The position numbers and the translations under genes are program-made. From Chaetoceros tenuissimus (Eukaryota > Bacillariophyta > Thalassiosirophyceae > Chaetocerotales > Chaetocerotaceae), in NCBI GenBank assembly GCA_021927905.1, contig BLLK01000029.1, positions 496,001-560,000 of the forward strand: a stretch of DNA of 64,000 nt, given 5' to 3'. This document shows positions 44,251-56,583 of this stretch, one piece after another; the stretch's first letter is position 1, and every line of letters begins with the position of its first letter. The notes beneath the pieces were generated by a model. It searched no databases. It was not told the origin of the DNA and was given only the letters and a program-made list of their open reading frames with translations.

Positions 44251-45943
44251 ATGGAAAGTTCAGAAAGAATTGATAACTCACCAACGTTCAATATTAATCA
44301 AAATATCGTCAATCCCAACAGAGAAAAAAATAAATTACTGAAATACACAAATGGACAAAGAATAAAATCTTCCTCGTCAGTAGGCTCGGTTACACCTTCA
44401 CCAACAGGTAGAGCACTTCTAAGTCCGCATCATCAGATCCTTCCTCAACTGGCTCTGCCAAAGTCAAGTAGTGACGATACTCCTACATCAAGTAATCTAT
44501 CAAAACTTGTACACAAACAGAATCTGAGTGCCAATAACCATACTCTGTTTGATATAATTAGTCAACCTAGCGAAGGCAGCCAAACAGACATAGGTGGCGA
44601 TGAATCTTTTGTAAACGAAACTGACAGAATAAGTAAAAATGATCTGCCCTCTACTTTTGAAACTGAACAATCTGTTAATGATGATGACTCCTTGTTACTA
44701 CCAATTAAGAATACTGAGTCATCTGATTCTTCTTCCAAGGAACACAGACAAAATTTGGAACATAATGAGTCTACTGAATCACAAGAGGATACAAACTTTC
44801 CGTGCATTCATGTACCTCAGATCATTCGAGATACTTTTCTAAAGGGTGATAGGAAACGGCTTCTTCAAAACTCCATCGATACAATTGAAGTAGACGAAGA
44901 CGTTTACAAAAAGGCAGCTCGACAAATCAATTTGGAAAAAGATTCTTCAGAGAAAAAGTCAACAAAGGATGGAATGGCTAGATTGCTTGAAATTGCAGAG
45001 GGAGATGTTGGTCTAGCACTATTTATACCCATCAATTGGACTGCGTTTGAAGAGCAACAAATTGATACGAATGACAGTCAGCACTCGGCACCATGCTTAT
45101 CCTTCTCATCATCTAATGACGACTCAGATAATGATTTGTTTGTTGAGGAAGAAGAGAATATCGAACTAAACCCTCCAATCTTATCTGCAAAGCAAATGAA
45201 ATATATCCAACGTAAAGGGCTCCCAGCTTCAGTTTCACTTATGACGTGGCATAGGATATATTCCCTGCAACGCGATGGTGACTGTTTCAAAACTATGTTT
45301 CAGAAAGTGTCTAAATATCAACATTCTATGATAGTGATCAAAACTGAAATGGGTGATATTTTAGGAGGCTATGCTGACAGTTCTTGGGCAAACCAGGGCA
45401 GAAGTCAGTTTTTTGGTGGAGGTATGGCGTTCCTATTCGCTTCGAATCCACAGCTAGGTGAAAAAGAACTAGAAGAAATTGAAAGACGAAAAGGTCGGAG
45501 ACCAGACATTTTCTTCTATAGATGGTCAGGCGAAAACGATTACAGCCAAATATTGGACTACGACTCGGGTAAGGTAGGCATGGGCGGAGGAAACTCCTTT
45601 GGATTCTTTGTACAAGATGATTTTCAGTTTGGGTGAGTCTATTTTTTTGGCAATTTTTGTTCATTTCCAATGTTTACATTCTAAGTGTAGTTGTCACGCA
45701 CAATGAATTCGTGCCCATGTTTTCAATAGAACAAGCGGTCGATGTGATACATTCATGAACCCATGTTTGGTTAGCAGTTCTGGAGGGGAGTTTCATGTCA
45801 TAGATCTTGAAGTTTATGTATTTACAAGTATGAGTGATCGCCTTTTCAATGCATCGTCGCGAACGAGTTCTTTTGCATCAGTCAATAGTATGATGTCATC
45901 TTCAGTACACTCAACAAAAAGCATGTCTTCATTGCTCATTTAA
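44251..45943 (+). CDS. TLDc-domain protein
   Basis: TLDc proteins (OXR1/TBC1D24 class) are tied to oxidative stress and V-ATPase regulation. Exons 44251-45632 and 45730-45943 give 531 aa; the intron ends are GTGAGT..TAG. The first 310 aa are disordered, rich in Ser, Asn and Glu. The TLDc domain begins near aa 310 (ILSAKQMKYIQRKGLPA) and shows WHRIYSLQRDGDCFKTMF, the central MIVIKTEMGDILGGYADSSW and FFGGGMAFLF. It ends across the splice junction in GNSFGFFVQDDFQFGTSGRC and the FHVIDLEVYVF strand. The start is the first ATG in a frame open further upstream. Confidence 0.88.
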
Positions 45944-46430
45944 AAATCAAAACTATAGTAATCATCAAATGAAATTTCGAAACTTTTCTAGTTTCAGTCT
46001 TGTAAACCCCTTTTCAGAAAAAATTAGCCCGCCACAATTCTTCAACAGAAAAATGAAGAACAGGACGATGATGGACTCCTCCAACACACACCATATATAT
46101 TTTGTCATTATCATCTCGTATTTCACACACAAAGAGAGGAAGAGTGAAAGCAAAGAATTATTATTCATACGACCACAATTATATCACTAGCGGCCTAGTT
46201 GGGTAAGTAGTATTTGGGATGGTATACGAATAGATTGCTAGATTACACAGAGTGCAATTGAGAGATAGCTCGCAGATGAACAAACTTGCTTGCAAATTGT
46301 ATAATTGTGTTTAATTTATCATGTGCACATCTATATTTAGTAGACAAAGAACAACACTGTATGCTTTCATAATTTTCTTATATTGTGCATTTGTTGACAT
46401 TTTCTCTTTCATCAGATTTGTTGAGTGAGG
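45944..46430. other. Intergenic, 487 bp
   Basis: Spacer between two plus-strand genes; AT-rich; no gene, repeat or RNA recognised. Confidence 0.4.
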
Positions 46431-49246
46431 ATGGAAAAGACAGCATTTCAACGGCATTTCAGCCAATCGCAAGAGAGTGCCACAACTGAGAGTACTGTTC
46501 ATGGATCACAAATTCTTTCTCAGAGTCAATACATCGATGATTCATCAATAGCGAAATTTAGAAATGAAATAGAACAATTAGAATCTCGTTTTGAGGCACC
46601 TCCCAGTCATAGTATTAATGGAAGATCAACCGATTTTCATGGAACTGTCATTGCTGCACCACAAAGTAGCATGAATCAGTCGCATTCTGTTGGTTTTGGT
46701 GCACCTGACTCGAATTTGATTCAAGGGACACCAAATCAACACCTTCAGTCTTCGAAAAGATCGTTCTCAAATATGAGTCCACCTAACACAGTCCAATCAG
46801 ATGAAAGGAAGAAGAGAGCAACTGGTTCAAAAAATAATTCTCAAGCCAAAGACCCAAGGAACATCTCGGCAAGCTTGGAAATGAATGACTCCTCATCTAG
46901 AATGAGCACAAATAGTAATCATACTAACAAATCCTACAGTATGAGCTCCAATCAGACACTGATAACATCACATACAAAAACTTTATCGACAAAAGCGAAT
47001 CAGAAGAAAAGATCTCGAGCTCAATCGTATACATCTGCTTCGACTCATGGGGACTCGAACCAATCAACTTACAACTCGAGGGGCGCTAGTTCTGGTAAAA
47101 TATTTGTGGCGGAGACTCCACCAACTGCAGATGAAGATAGTAAAAATACAGCAAAACCTGGAAGCTTTGCAAGAAACGGAGCAATGCCAAAAGTTGCGAG
47201 GACGATTCTATCTACTGAAAATGTTGAGGGATCTGCCGCAGCAATGACAAATAAAGAAAATAGCAAAAATATCTCAGAGAAGAAGCATTCGATGGGGAAC
47301 AAGAGAAAATCAACGAAACCTGTGAAAGCAAGTCTGAAACAGCCAGATAAGAGAAAGTCCCCTAAAACTCCCTCTTCGGGAAATCCGAATAAATCCAAAA
47401 CATTTTCACCGCCATTGAAACCAGAAGGAAACATCGCTTCAGTCAATACGTCTGCAGTGTCATTGTCAGCTCCACCCACCACTCGTCGAAATGCAATCAC
47501 AAATTATTTTTCATTTGGACAGCAGAAAAAGTCTTCTACTGATAAACATCCTGGTTCAAAGTCAGTTCCTCAAGATTCTACATCGAGTACACATGCACTG
47601 AATGAAGTTTCCAATGAACGTAATGAGGCTGCTCATGGACATATTGATATCGAAGGTCCAATGAAATCTCAATTGGAAAATGTACTTCGAGAAAACACAT
47701 TTTTGAAAGAAACAATTGATTCGCTAAACCAGTCTTTGGAAGAAAAAACATCACAATTAAAAGCAGTGGCTAATAATCAGACAATAATCCATGCACAACT
47801 TAAGAATACACTTCAGAAGCGCGAAGAGGAGATCAAACAACTTGAGGCAGGTCTAATGAAGAAAAATGAGTTGATCAAAAGTGCGCTCGAAGTATTTATA
47901 AGAAAAGAGTCTGCCAGAGAACAAGCAGAGTTAAGGCAAAAAATTGCCAGTGATGGAGCAAGACTAGGAAAGTGGGTCTACAATTGGGTTGGGATGAGAA
48001 AAGAAACTGTCTGGGAAGATGGTAGTGCGATGCGACTTTGTGAGAAGAAGAGACAAGCAATTGAAAGCAAGAGAAAGCATTTGATGAAAAGGCTGGAAAG
48101 TGGGTATGATGGATTAGACTCCACTGACCTTATGGAAAAAGAAAGCTTCGAACAATCAGTCAAAATACATCTAGAAGAGTTAGATAGAGAGGAAGGACAG
48201 ATTAAACAAGAGGAAGATAATCTACGCTTAGAGAAAAATGCTCATCGTCAAGCTTTGACACAAATATCTAATGAGGATTATAGTCATTTCAAATCTAGAC
48301 CAAAGGTAAGAATTACAAGGAGATCAAATTCAAGTGACACTGCTTTCCCAAATACCAAACCTAACCCAATTTTCGTACATTTTAGCTAAATGATCGATAT
48401 GTTTTGATGTCGCAACTAGGCAAGGGAGGATTCTCTGAAGTATGGCGTGCATATGACTTAGACCAAGTGCGGGAGGTAGCTGTCAAAATTCATCAGCTAG
48501 ACCCAAGATGGTCAGAGGCAAAGATCGAAAATTATACTAAACACGTCGCAAGAGAATATGAAATCCATAGGGATGTGCGTCATCCTCGTATAGTGTCCCT
48601 CTATGATGTATTTGAAATAGATGAGAACACTTTTGCAACAGTTCTGGAGTGTTGCAAAGGTACTGATCTAGACACGTTACTCAAAGAACGTAAGCAACTA
48701 CCTGAAGGGCATGCTAGATCAATTTTGCTTCAAATTTTGTCAGGAATGAGATACCTAAGTACGCCAGGTGAAGATGAAAAGAGAGCTGGTATCATTCACT
48801 ATGATCTCAAACCGGGTAATATTTTGTTCGATGAATTTGGAGATGCCAAAATCACTGATTTTGGTCTCAGCAAGATAATGGATTCTCCAAATCCAGCAGA
48901 TAGCATGGAATTGACCAGCCAAGGTTGTGGTACATATTGGTACCTTCCCCCTGAGTGCTTCATCACCAATGAGAGTGTGCGAATCACTAGTAAAGTTGAT
49001 GTATGGTCAATTGGCGTGATTTTCTACCAAATGTTGTTTGGTAGAAGACCCTTTGGGGATGGTCAGTCGCAGGAAGGAGTACTAGCTAACAATGTGATGC
49101 TAAATGCAAGAGAAGTTCCATTCCCAGAAACCCCTGAGATTTCTGACGATGCGAAGAGATTCATTTGTCAATGCCTTACTTACGAGCAGGCACTGAGACC
49201 AAATATTAAGGAACTCTGCAATAGTCCATATGCCCAAGGAAAATAA
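46431..49246 (+). CDS. TLK: Tousled-like serine/threonine kinase
   Basis: TLKs phosphorylate the histone chaperone ASF1 during S phase. Exons 46431-48305 and 48386-49246 give 911 aa; the intron has GTAAGA..TAG ends. The first 400 residues are Ser/Asn-rich and disordered, with basic patches. A coiled coil (about aa 410-610) mediates oligomers in the family. The kinase domain starts in exon 2: LGKGGFSEVWRA (Gly loop), then VAVKIHQLDPRW (Lys), IIHYDLKPGNILFDE (catalytic Asp), ITDFGLSKIM (DFG), GTYWYLPPECF and VDVWSIGVIFYQMLFGRRPFG. HYDLKPGN and GTYWYLPPECF are diagnostic for TLK. Confidence 0.96.
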
Positions 49247-49335
49247 ATGAAAATATTTTAATAGGATTAATGTATTTGTAATTATACTTTCAACTTTTCA
49301 AGTAATAGCTTTGGAAATTTTCATATGAAAAAAGA

Positions 49336-50115
49336 TTATCCTTGTTTATCTTTTTCTAACCTTTCTTGAATTTTCTTAAGCTGAACCTCGGGAGCAAGGA
49401 ATCCTCTCTTATCATAATCTGTGTAATACTGCATTAGTTTTGGAGGTGGTCTTGCTCTCTTTGGAATAATGTCAAACTTCTCAGGTTTAAGCAAGGCACG
49501 AAGTGCAAGCCTATTGTAATGTACAGTTGTGATTTCTCCTCCAGCTTTCTCAATTGCTTCGATTGCACCTTCACTAGCACGTGATATTTCAATCTTGATT
49601 GGCGTTTTCAATCTTTCCTTACCCTTTGCCAATAATTTGACTCCATGTTTTACAGAACTACATTTAGTTACCCCTGCTTCAACCAAATCCTTAATAGTGA
49701 ATGGTTCTTCAGAAGGGACGAGTCTCCCCATATCAATGTAATCTTGAATGGTTCCTACATTCACAGGGACCATAGGTTCTGCGTTGTTGTTCTTGAATCC
49801 GCGCTTGGGAATTCTTTTGATAAAGCTAGTTTGTCCTCCTTCGAAAAAAGGCTTTACTCCTCCTCCAGACCTAGCCTTCTGACCTTTATGACCTCTGCCA
49901 CATGTTTTACCCTTGGATGATCCAATGCCTCTTCCTACACGACGACGAGTTTTTACTGCACCTTCGTTATCTTTCAGATTGTTCAAACTTAAGAAAGATA
50001 CAATTTCTCTTTCCTCTGTCTGTAAACTGGAAAGAGATCGAAGTGAAAGATTTTTCATTGCGCCGGTAATATCCACCGAACGCATCATTGTTTGACATCC
50101 TGTCCTAGCCAACAT
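49336..50115 (-). CDS. MRPL15: Mitochondrial ribosomal protein uL15 (L15)
   Basis: The intronless 259-aa frame carries the bacterial-type L15 core: NNLKDNEGAV, then RRVGRGIGSSKGKTCGRGHKG (the universal RNA-binding glycine/lysine stretch), QKARSG, GQTSFIKRIPKRGFKN and a KIEISRASEGAIEAIEKAGG end segment. The N-terminus (MLARTGCQTMMRSVDITGAMKNLSLRSLSS) is Arg/Ser-rich and amphipathic with no ASAFAP motif, so mitochondrial import is likely. A C-terminal extension of about 60 aa (PPPKLMQYYTDYDKRGFL) is typical of mitochondrial L15. Confidence 0.93.
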   Translation of the reverse strand: MLARTGCQTMMRSVDITGAMKNLSLRSLSSLQTEEREIVSFLSLNNLKDNEGAVKTRRRVGRGIGSSKGKTCGRGHKGQKARSGGGVKPFFEGGQTSFIKRIPKRGFKNNNAEPMVPVNVGTIQDYIDMGRLVPSEEPFTIKDLVEAGVTKCSSVKHGVKLLAKGKERLKTPIKIEISRASEGAIEAIEKAGGEITTVHYNRLALRALLKPEKFDIIPKRARPPPKLMQYYTDYDKRGFLAPEVQLKKIQERLEKDKQG

Positions 50116-50605
50116 ATTTTTGACGCAATCTTTTTAGACCAACTTTCCTATCTACGTGAGCTTGATGAAATGACTTAGCTATTAGGATGCAAGTTGTTTT
50201 TACACTATTAAATGCACAAATCTAAGCAATAACAATCAAGTCGCTATTTGTAGTTTTAGTAGACCGAAAATGAAATGGAAGGTCATGTTTCAAAACGCTC
50301 ATAACCCATTTAGATTGACTAGATGGATAGCTTATCCGGCTCTGCTTCTAAAAGAAGAGAAAAACACAAAACACGACCTAAGATTCAATTGGATTCATTC
50401 TTCAAACAAAAGATCTTGAACAAACAGCCAATCAGAGCAAAGAGGAAGAACTGACATGAACACAGAAGAGTGACATGCGACTGTGTTGCAAACAGTAGTT
50501 CTTTTTGGAATTCATTGAGCTCCATTTTCTTCAAAGTCTTGTATACTCGTATTTGTAAAGCATTAGATTCCAAGTTCACAGTTCTACAACTATCTTGCTT
50601 GTAAC
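50116..50605. other. Divergent promoter region, 490 bp
   Basis: Gap between divergent starts of MRPL15 and the histidine-phosphatase-like gene. No repeat or RNA gene recognised. Confidence 0.4.
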
Positions 50606-51751
50606 ATGACAGACTGTACAGAACAAACGCCTTTGAACAACAATAATGATCCAATAGATGAGAAAAATGATATTAGAAATAGACCTAGATACTCGCCCGC
50701 GTCCTTCCTGCTAGTAGCCATATCTAGCTTGATCTTTCTATACGGTTTATCAGGTACAACGCATGTCGAATCGATGAGGACATCAAAATTAAGAAGTAGT
50801 ACTGCAGTTGCAAGTGACGTGATGGATGAGTCTGAGGATCCTTCATCATCGAAGCCAGATAGTATCTCGGGAAACTATACTTTCGCATCTTTAACGCAAA
50901 ATATTGCAAGTCTTACAGAGAGTAATCATAAGAAGAAGAAACACAAACATAAGAGTGCCAAAGATGAAGATGAAGATGAGATTGCGTCACAATTATTTTT
51001 TGATAATCTATACAATCCTTCCATGGCGGCAGAAAAGCTTTATAATCCAACAGAAGAGGAAAAGAAAGAAATGAAAGAGACTCCTTTACTCGGTGCCACA
51101 CTTGATAGAAAGCCTCATAATCCACCTCCAGAGGGGTGCCAGGCCACTGTTGTGATTATTCGCCATTGCGAAAAGGGAAGTATCCGAGAACATTGTAATG
51201 CAATAGGATTTGAAAGAGCACAATATATCGCAACTTTATTTGGAAATGATGAGCAATCACGGTGGCCTGCTCCATCATATCTATTCGCCACGGCACCTGG
51301 ACAACGGAAGAATGAAGATGTACAAAATTGGAGAGAAGTTGAGACTATACAACCACTTAGCAACAAAATATCTGTGCCGATTGAAACTCAGTATGGAATG
51401 GATAACAAGAAAGAGTTCGCAAAACACATTTTTCATCTATTACGAGATGGTAATCTTTGTGGCAAAGTTGCTCTTATTTCGTGGAAACATGAAGATATAC
51501 CCAGTCTAGCTAGAAATCTGGGTTGCGGTGTTGAAGACGGTTGTCCAATGACTTGGGACGACCAAGATTTTGATAGTGCTTGGCAACTACTTTACTCTTA
51601 TCACAAACAACTATATCCAAGCTTTGTTTCAGGGGAAAAGAAAAAGCACAAAGTTTGGGGAAAGCATCCAGAGTGGTGGATCAGTGGGCACGTAGAAAAA
51701 GAAAATTTTGATCCTCTCGAGTTTAGTAAGAACAATGGTGAATACGTGTAA
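50606..51751 (+). CDS. Type II membrane protein with histidine-phosphatase-like domain
   Basis: The 381-aa frame has a cytosolic tail and one hydrophobic helix (ASFLLVAISSLIFLYGLSG, aa 32-50). A charged stalk follows. The lumenal part starts near aa 175 with ATVVIIRHCEKGS, like the RHG box of histidine phosphatases but with Cys in place of Gly. GFERAQYIATLFG follows as in that fold. A later ALISWKHEDIPSLARNLGC could supply the second histidine. Cys-rich segments (LGCGVEDGCPMTWDD) suggest disulphides in the secretory pathway. Activity is uncertain; it may be a diatom-specific branch. Confidence 0.72.
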   Translation: MTDCTEQTPLNNNNDPIDEKNDIRNRPRYSPASFLLVAISSLIFLYGLSGTTHVESMRTSKLRSSTAVASDVMDESEDPSSSKPDSISGNYTFASLTQNIASLTESNHKKKKHKHKSAKDEDEDEIASQLFFDNLYNPSMAAEKLYNPTEEEKKEMKETPLLGATLDRKPHNPPPEGCQATVVIIRHCEKGSIREHCNAIGFERAQYIATLFGNDEQSRWPAPSYLFATAPGQRKNEDVQNWREVETIQPLSNKISVPIETQYGMDNKKEFAKHIFHLLRDGNLCGKVALISWKHEDIPSLARNLGCGVEDGCPMTWDDQDFDSAWQLLYSYHKQLYPSFVSGEKKKHKVWGKHPEWWISGHVEKENFDPLEFSKNNGEYV

Positions 51752-51895
51752 ATCGTTTGATGGACAAAAATTAGTTTTAAAATTAGGATGTAGTAACTTT
51801 TGAAGATTAATAAATGAGTTTTCATTTATTACTAATCAATGATTTTCCAAAAAGTCGTTGAAAATATAATTGAACTCCCGTAACAATCATGTTCA

Positions 51896-53693
51896 TTACT
51901 TTCTACTAGAACTCCACAGATGGTGAAGTTCGTCATAAAGGTCCCCTGAAACTCTTACTTCATATTTCCTTGGATTTTCTTGCCTTACAATCTCTGGATT
52001 CAAACTTGCTATACCATTTTTACATGTCTCACGAGCAATGTTCAAATCCAAAGCGTTATGACCCTTTACTAATTTCCCGTCCCATAGAGGCTTGATTATC
52101 TCTTTCACTTCAAAAGGTGTAACTTCAATCTCTTTTTTCTTTTCATTGAAAGGATCATATACAGTAAACTTCGTTCCAGAAGTCGGGATATTTTCTTCTT
52201 TTCGATCAATAAGAAGGTCCATGAATGGTTGGCCACTTTTGTCGAAAAGGCGAAAAGCTCGTTTTTCGGCAGGAATCAGTACTTTCACAATGTCTGAGCT
52301 CAACTTGATGCGTGGTTTGTTTCCAAGTTGTGTAAGCTTGTAGACTCCGCCAAGTGCAGGCTGGGCTTGACAAGTAACCAAGTTGGTCCCGATCCCGTAG
52401 ACAGTGATGCCATGCCCTTTATTATTCAGTTCCCTAAGTGTCTTTTCATTGATATCATTTGACGCAACAACGTCAAGATCTCTCAACTCTTTGCAATTGT
52501 ACTTTTCTGCAATTTCTTCGTATAACTTATGGGTTTCGATTGAAAGTTTAGCTAAATCTCCACTATCCAATCGCACCCCTCTTGGTTTATATCCCAACTC
52601 CACCATTGCCAGTGCCACAGTCAAGAAGTTTTTCACTCCGCTAAGAGTATCATATGTATCAACAAGGCATAAAAATCCATGTGGGAAGGATAGAGCGTAT
52701 GCAACAAATGCAGCCAACTCTCCTTCATGAAGATTTCCATAATTCAATTCTTTTCGATACTTCAGTACTAGTTCCAATAATTCAACTTCTTTTTCTGTTT
52801 TCAAATCTTTTATTTTGCGACCTTTCACTTGGTCCAAGCTATCGAAACTCATGACATAGCTATGGGCGTGAGTTCCAATGACAGGCCACCCGCACTTTTG
52901 TCCCCCAATCACGTTAGCAATTGCATCAAACCCTCCGACCATACAATATTTTGATGCTGAAAATGCACCATCAGGTCCTTGTGCACGCCTCAATCCAAAT
53001 TCTGCGCATGTAGGTGCTTTTCCATAAATTAATTTTTCGGAAAATTGTCCTCTTGCTTCGATAATCATTCTTGCTGAATTTGTTGCGAGAAGTGATGGAA
53101 AATTAACTAAATTTAATAGTGTAGTTTCAAGCAACTGACAAACAATCATTGGACCTCTGACAGTCAAAAATGGTACTTTTGGAAACACTACTGCACCATG
53201 TTCTTGTGCTCTGACTTCAACTTGAGAGCAATCCAGACTAGACAGATAGGTGAAAAACTCTGGTTCGCAATTTTTCAGTGATGGCATACTTTTTAGGTAT
53301 GTAATGTCTTCTTCCGTAAACTTAAAATGTGCGATAAACTTCACTACTTCATCTAATCCAGCTAGGATGGTGTATTCTCCTATGATTGAAGACAATGCAG
53401 TAATTGTAAGAGAAAGTCAATCTTTGTAAGAATAGAATTACAACACAAAACGTACCTTTAAAAGGATTGTTTCGATGAAATAGTTCAAAGACTGCCAATT
53501 CACCATGCCTTCCTAGTTTCCAAAAACTATAGGACATGGTTATTTGGTATAAATCTGTTAAAAGAGGAGTTACCAAATTGTTTGCTGGTTTCGGAATGCT
53601 GTTTTCATTTTCCATTTTGATATCTTCGGTGTCAGAATCACTTGCTATGTTACGACTTTTATTCTTTCCTGAGTTGAAACAAAAACAATTCAT
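51896..53693 (-). CDS. NAPRT: Nicotinate phosphoribosyltransferase
   Basis: NAPRT makes nicotinate mononucleotide from nicotinate and PRPP in NAD salvage. Exon 1 is 53693-53456 and exon 2 is 53379-51896 (intron GTACGT..TAG), giving 573 aa. The ATG at 53693 is the first; the frame is open beyond it without ATG. Key phrases are [29 protein letters not shown] (substrate end), then [36 protein letters not shown], the loop [13 protein letters not shown] and the [14 protein letters not shown] and [10 protein letters not shown] motifs. The protein matches the eukaryotic NAPRT class over its length. Confidence 0.96.
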
Positions 53694-54253
53694 ATCTCTC
53701 TGAATGAAAGTAGTGTACTGCTTTAATCCGTATGGTTTTGCGAGATTGTTTCCAAATTTCAATTGATACGAACTAAAGAACAATTGGAACGAGTAAGAGA
53801 AAAGCTACACACTACAAAAACATCACGACCTTCTAAAAAAGTTAGCATGAGTTTCATACGACTAAATTCGGCGATTCCTCCATTTGGTGGTGGGGGGGGG
53901 GGGTTGATCTACATTATCCCACCCCTCTCGAGTTTCCAAGGACCCGGAAAATGACGTCTCTGTTCTCACGACCGGCCATCTGTTTGGATTTGAAAAGTGG
54001 GCAACGTTGCATTGAACTGCACGTTCTTGCCAGTTTCTTCATTTAGGCTAAACACCTCTGCATCTTTCCATTCTACATTCAACTGAGCTAATATCTGTAT
54101 CAAGAATCAGGCCCTTGGAAGTAATTTCATATTGGTGCATTAGTGTAAGGTTTACATTTGGGAAGAGGGCAAAAATAAGATAGCCCACAAACATCTTTGG
54201 TAACACACAACCATTACAACTGCCTGCCCCTCATACTTTTTCACCCAAGAAAC
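53694..54253. other. Divergent promoter region with G homopolymer
   Basis: A 560-bp gap between divergent starts of NAPRT and MGDG synthase. It holds a run of 13 G at 53891-53903. That is extreme in this AT-rich DNA and may be a G-quadruplex or a sequencing weak spot. Otherwise nothing recognised. Confidence 0.5.
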
Positions 54254-56055
54254 ATGAACTATTTCTTGTACAAACGATCGATATTTGTTACTGCTATAAT
54301 CATACTTTTCAGTGTATCAGCAATAGTAGCGGAAATATTACCTCGGGCTGATACTTATACTTCACCACATAAATATGCACTTGTTCAGAGAGGTGGATCT
54401 GTCATTGTTCAAGATGAATCCGGAATGTCATCTAATAGTACGCTTGATTCCACCGCATCTTTCGAGTTAAGCACGTCGAATGATTCAAATGATATTGATG
54501 TAACTATGGAGAAGAAAGGTCTTAAAGTACTCTTTCTCTCGGCTGATACAGGTGGAGGTCACAGGTACGAAACATTCAACCAGAACGACTTTGTTCACAC
54601 ATTGCATTGTCTCATTTTGCTTCCATACATAGGGCATCTGCAGAAAGTCTTGCAAAACAGGTACGACAAAAGAAAGCTACCGTCTATAATTTTGTATATC
54701 TCAATTTCTCATAATTCCCTTCTTTTGCAGTTTCTTAAATACTTTCCAGGGACTGACTATGATTTGGTAGATGTGTGGACTCCTACAGGAGTTTACCCAT
54801 ATAGAACACTGGTTCCTTCATACAAACACTTGTCTGCTCATCCTAGGAGATGGAAGGCACTTTATTATATTTCCAACACTAGAATCTATGAACAAATGAC
54901 AAACATCCATTCAACCTTGACATGCAAAGAAAAAATCAGGAAACATTTGGAATCTTATGACCCAGATGTAGTTATATCTGTTCATCCAACCATGACGTAC
55001 CTTCCAGAGAAAATAGTAAGACAGATTGGGGAGAAAAGAGGAAAGAAAATTCCTTTCTTCACTGTTGTCACTGATTTTGGGTCTGGGCACTGTACGTGGT
55101 TCCAGGGGATGGTAGACAGGATGTATGTTGCAAGTGATAGAATTAAAACGCTTGCAAAACGTAGGGGTGCAAAACTAAGTGACGACGACTTGGTAATGTC
55201 AGGTCTACCGATTCGTGATGAATTTGCCATTCATGCAAAAAATATGAATGGTCGAACCACAGAACATGGAAAGAATTACAGAAGGGACATGAAAGCATCA
55301 ATTGGACTTGATCCAGAAAAGAAAATGATTTTGTTAATGGGTGGTGGTGAAGGGGTTGGCTCACTTGGTGAAATTGCCGAGAATTTATACTATGAACTAA
55401 GAAGGAAGGGAGTTGATGCGAGTATTTGCGTAGTTTGTGGACGTAATGAACAATTAAGGGAAGATATCAAAACCAAAAACTGGGACAAAATGTATGAAGA
55501 GAGGAAAGAGAGACGAAGTAAAAGTGGATCTTTGAAAAAATTGAAGAATATTCTCAAAAGAAAATCTCCGAACATGAAAGAAATCAGTAGTGGCACTCGT
55601 GATGGAGATGTTACTGTGTTGGGCCTTGGATTTGTATCGAATATGGCTGATTTTATGGTGGCAGCAGATGTGTTGGTTTCCAAAGCTGGACCAGGGACCA
55701 TTGCAGAAGCTGCCTCGCTTGGACTTCCAGTCATGATAACTAGGTATGTAACGAAAACGCTGCTTTGTGAAGAGCAATTGGTCTTTTCGAATTATTTATC
55801 TAACACCTACACATTCACAGTTTCTTACCGGGACAAGAGGCTGGAAATGTTGATATTGTGCTTGATGGTGGTTTTGGTGCATTTCAAAAGAATCCCATTA
55901 AGATCGCATCCATTTTATCAGATTGGTTAACGAATGATTCATTGATTGATGAGATGAGTAAGAAATCAGAGGCTGCTGGAAACCCAAACGCAGCAGCAGA
56001 TATTGTGAAGGACATTGGAAAGATTACTCTCGAAATCATGAATGAAAAATCGTGA
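54254..56055 (+). CDS. MGD1: Monogalactosyldiacylglycerol (MGDG) synthase
   Basis: MGDG synthase transfers galactose from UDP-Gal to diacylglycerol to make the main thylakoid lipid. Four exons (54254-54564, 54633-54660, 54731-55743, 55821-56055) join to 528 aa. The 28-bp second exon codes ASAESLAKQ, restoring LSADTGGGHRASAESL. An N-terminal hydrophobic leader enters the plastid route. GT28 motifs are GYHRT-like YPYRTLVPSYKHL, then DVVISVHPTMTY, VVTDFGSGHCTWF and the UDP-sugar site FVSNMADFMVAADVLVSKAG followed by PGTIAEAASLG. SFLPGQEAGNV spans the last junction. All introns are GT..AG. Confidence 0.95.
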
Positions 56056-56583
56056 AAAAAACACAAATTTGCAAAAGATTGCAAATTTTTATATAATCAA
56101 TTGTAAATTAGTGGCACCATATGTTAAATATGGTTGACTGTTTTTTATTTTATTTTAAGAGTACATTTGGCGTAGGTCATCTTCTTTCAGTCAGTGTATC
56201 GAAGGAAGAAGACAACCAATCCAATGCGCCATGGACCATTTTGAAATTCCCAACCCAACAAAGTTGGGACTTAGATGAAGTTTCTTCTTTGTTCGATTCG
56301 ATTCTTCTTCTGGTGATTCTACTTACGTACTTACACTACTACATACTACGTGTACTTTTGGTTCTTCGAAGAACTGCGAAGAACATTCATAACAACATCA
56401 AAATCAAAATTGGTCACTTTCACGCACATATCCAAATAAATCCAATTCAACAACGTTTGTGAACTTCCTTTCCAATAAGGTCCATCCTTACTTAGTCTTT
56501 CCTACAAGATTGAAGATAACCCTCTTGTCCTTCCTCATCGCGAAGTCGGTTCGTTTTAGCCTTATCATTATTATATCAGTAAA
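56056..56583. other. Intergenic / HSF 5' region, 528 bp
   Basis: Spacer upstream of HSF. A 113-codon frame (56121-56462) is hydrophobic but unsupported. No repeat seen. Confidence 0.4.

Noticed and set aside
49529-49741. Plus-strand frame inside MRPL15
   Set aside because: Antisense shadow of a clear ribosomal protein gene.
56121-56462. 113-codon hydrophobic frame upstream of HSF
   Set aside because: No family likeness; composition typical of random AT-rich frames.
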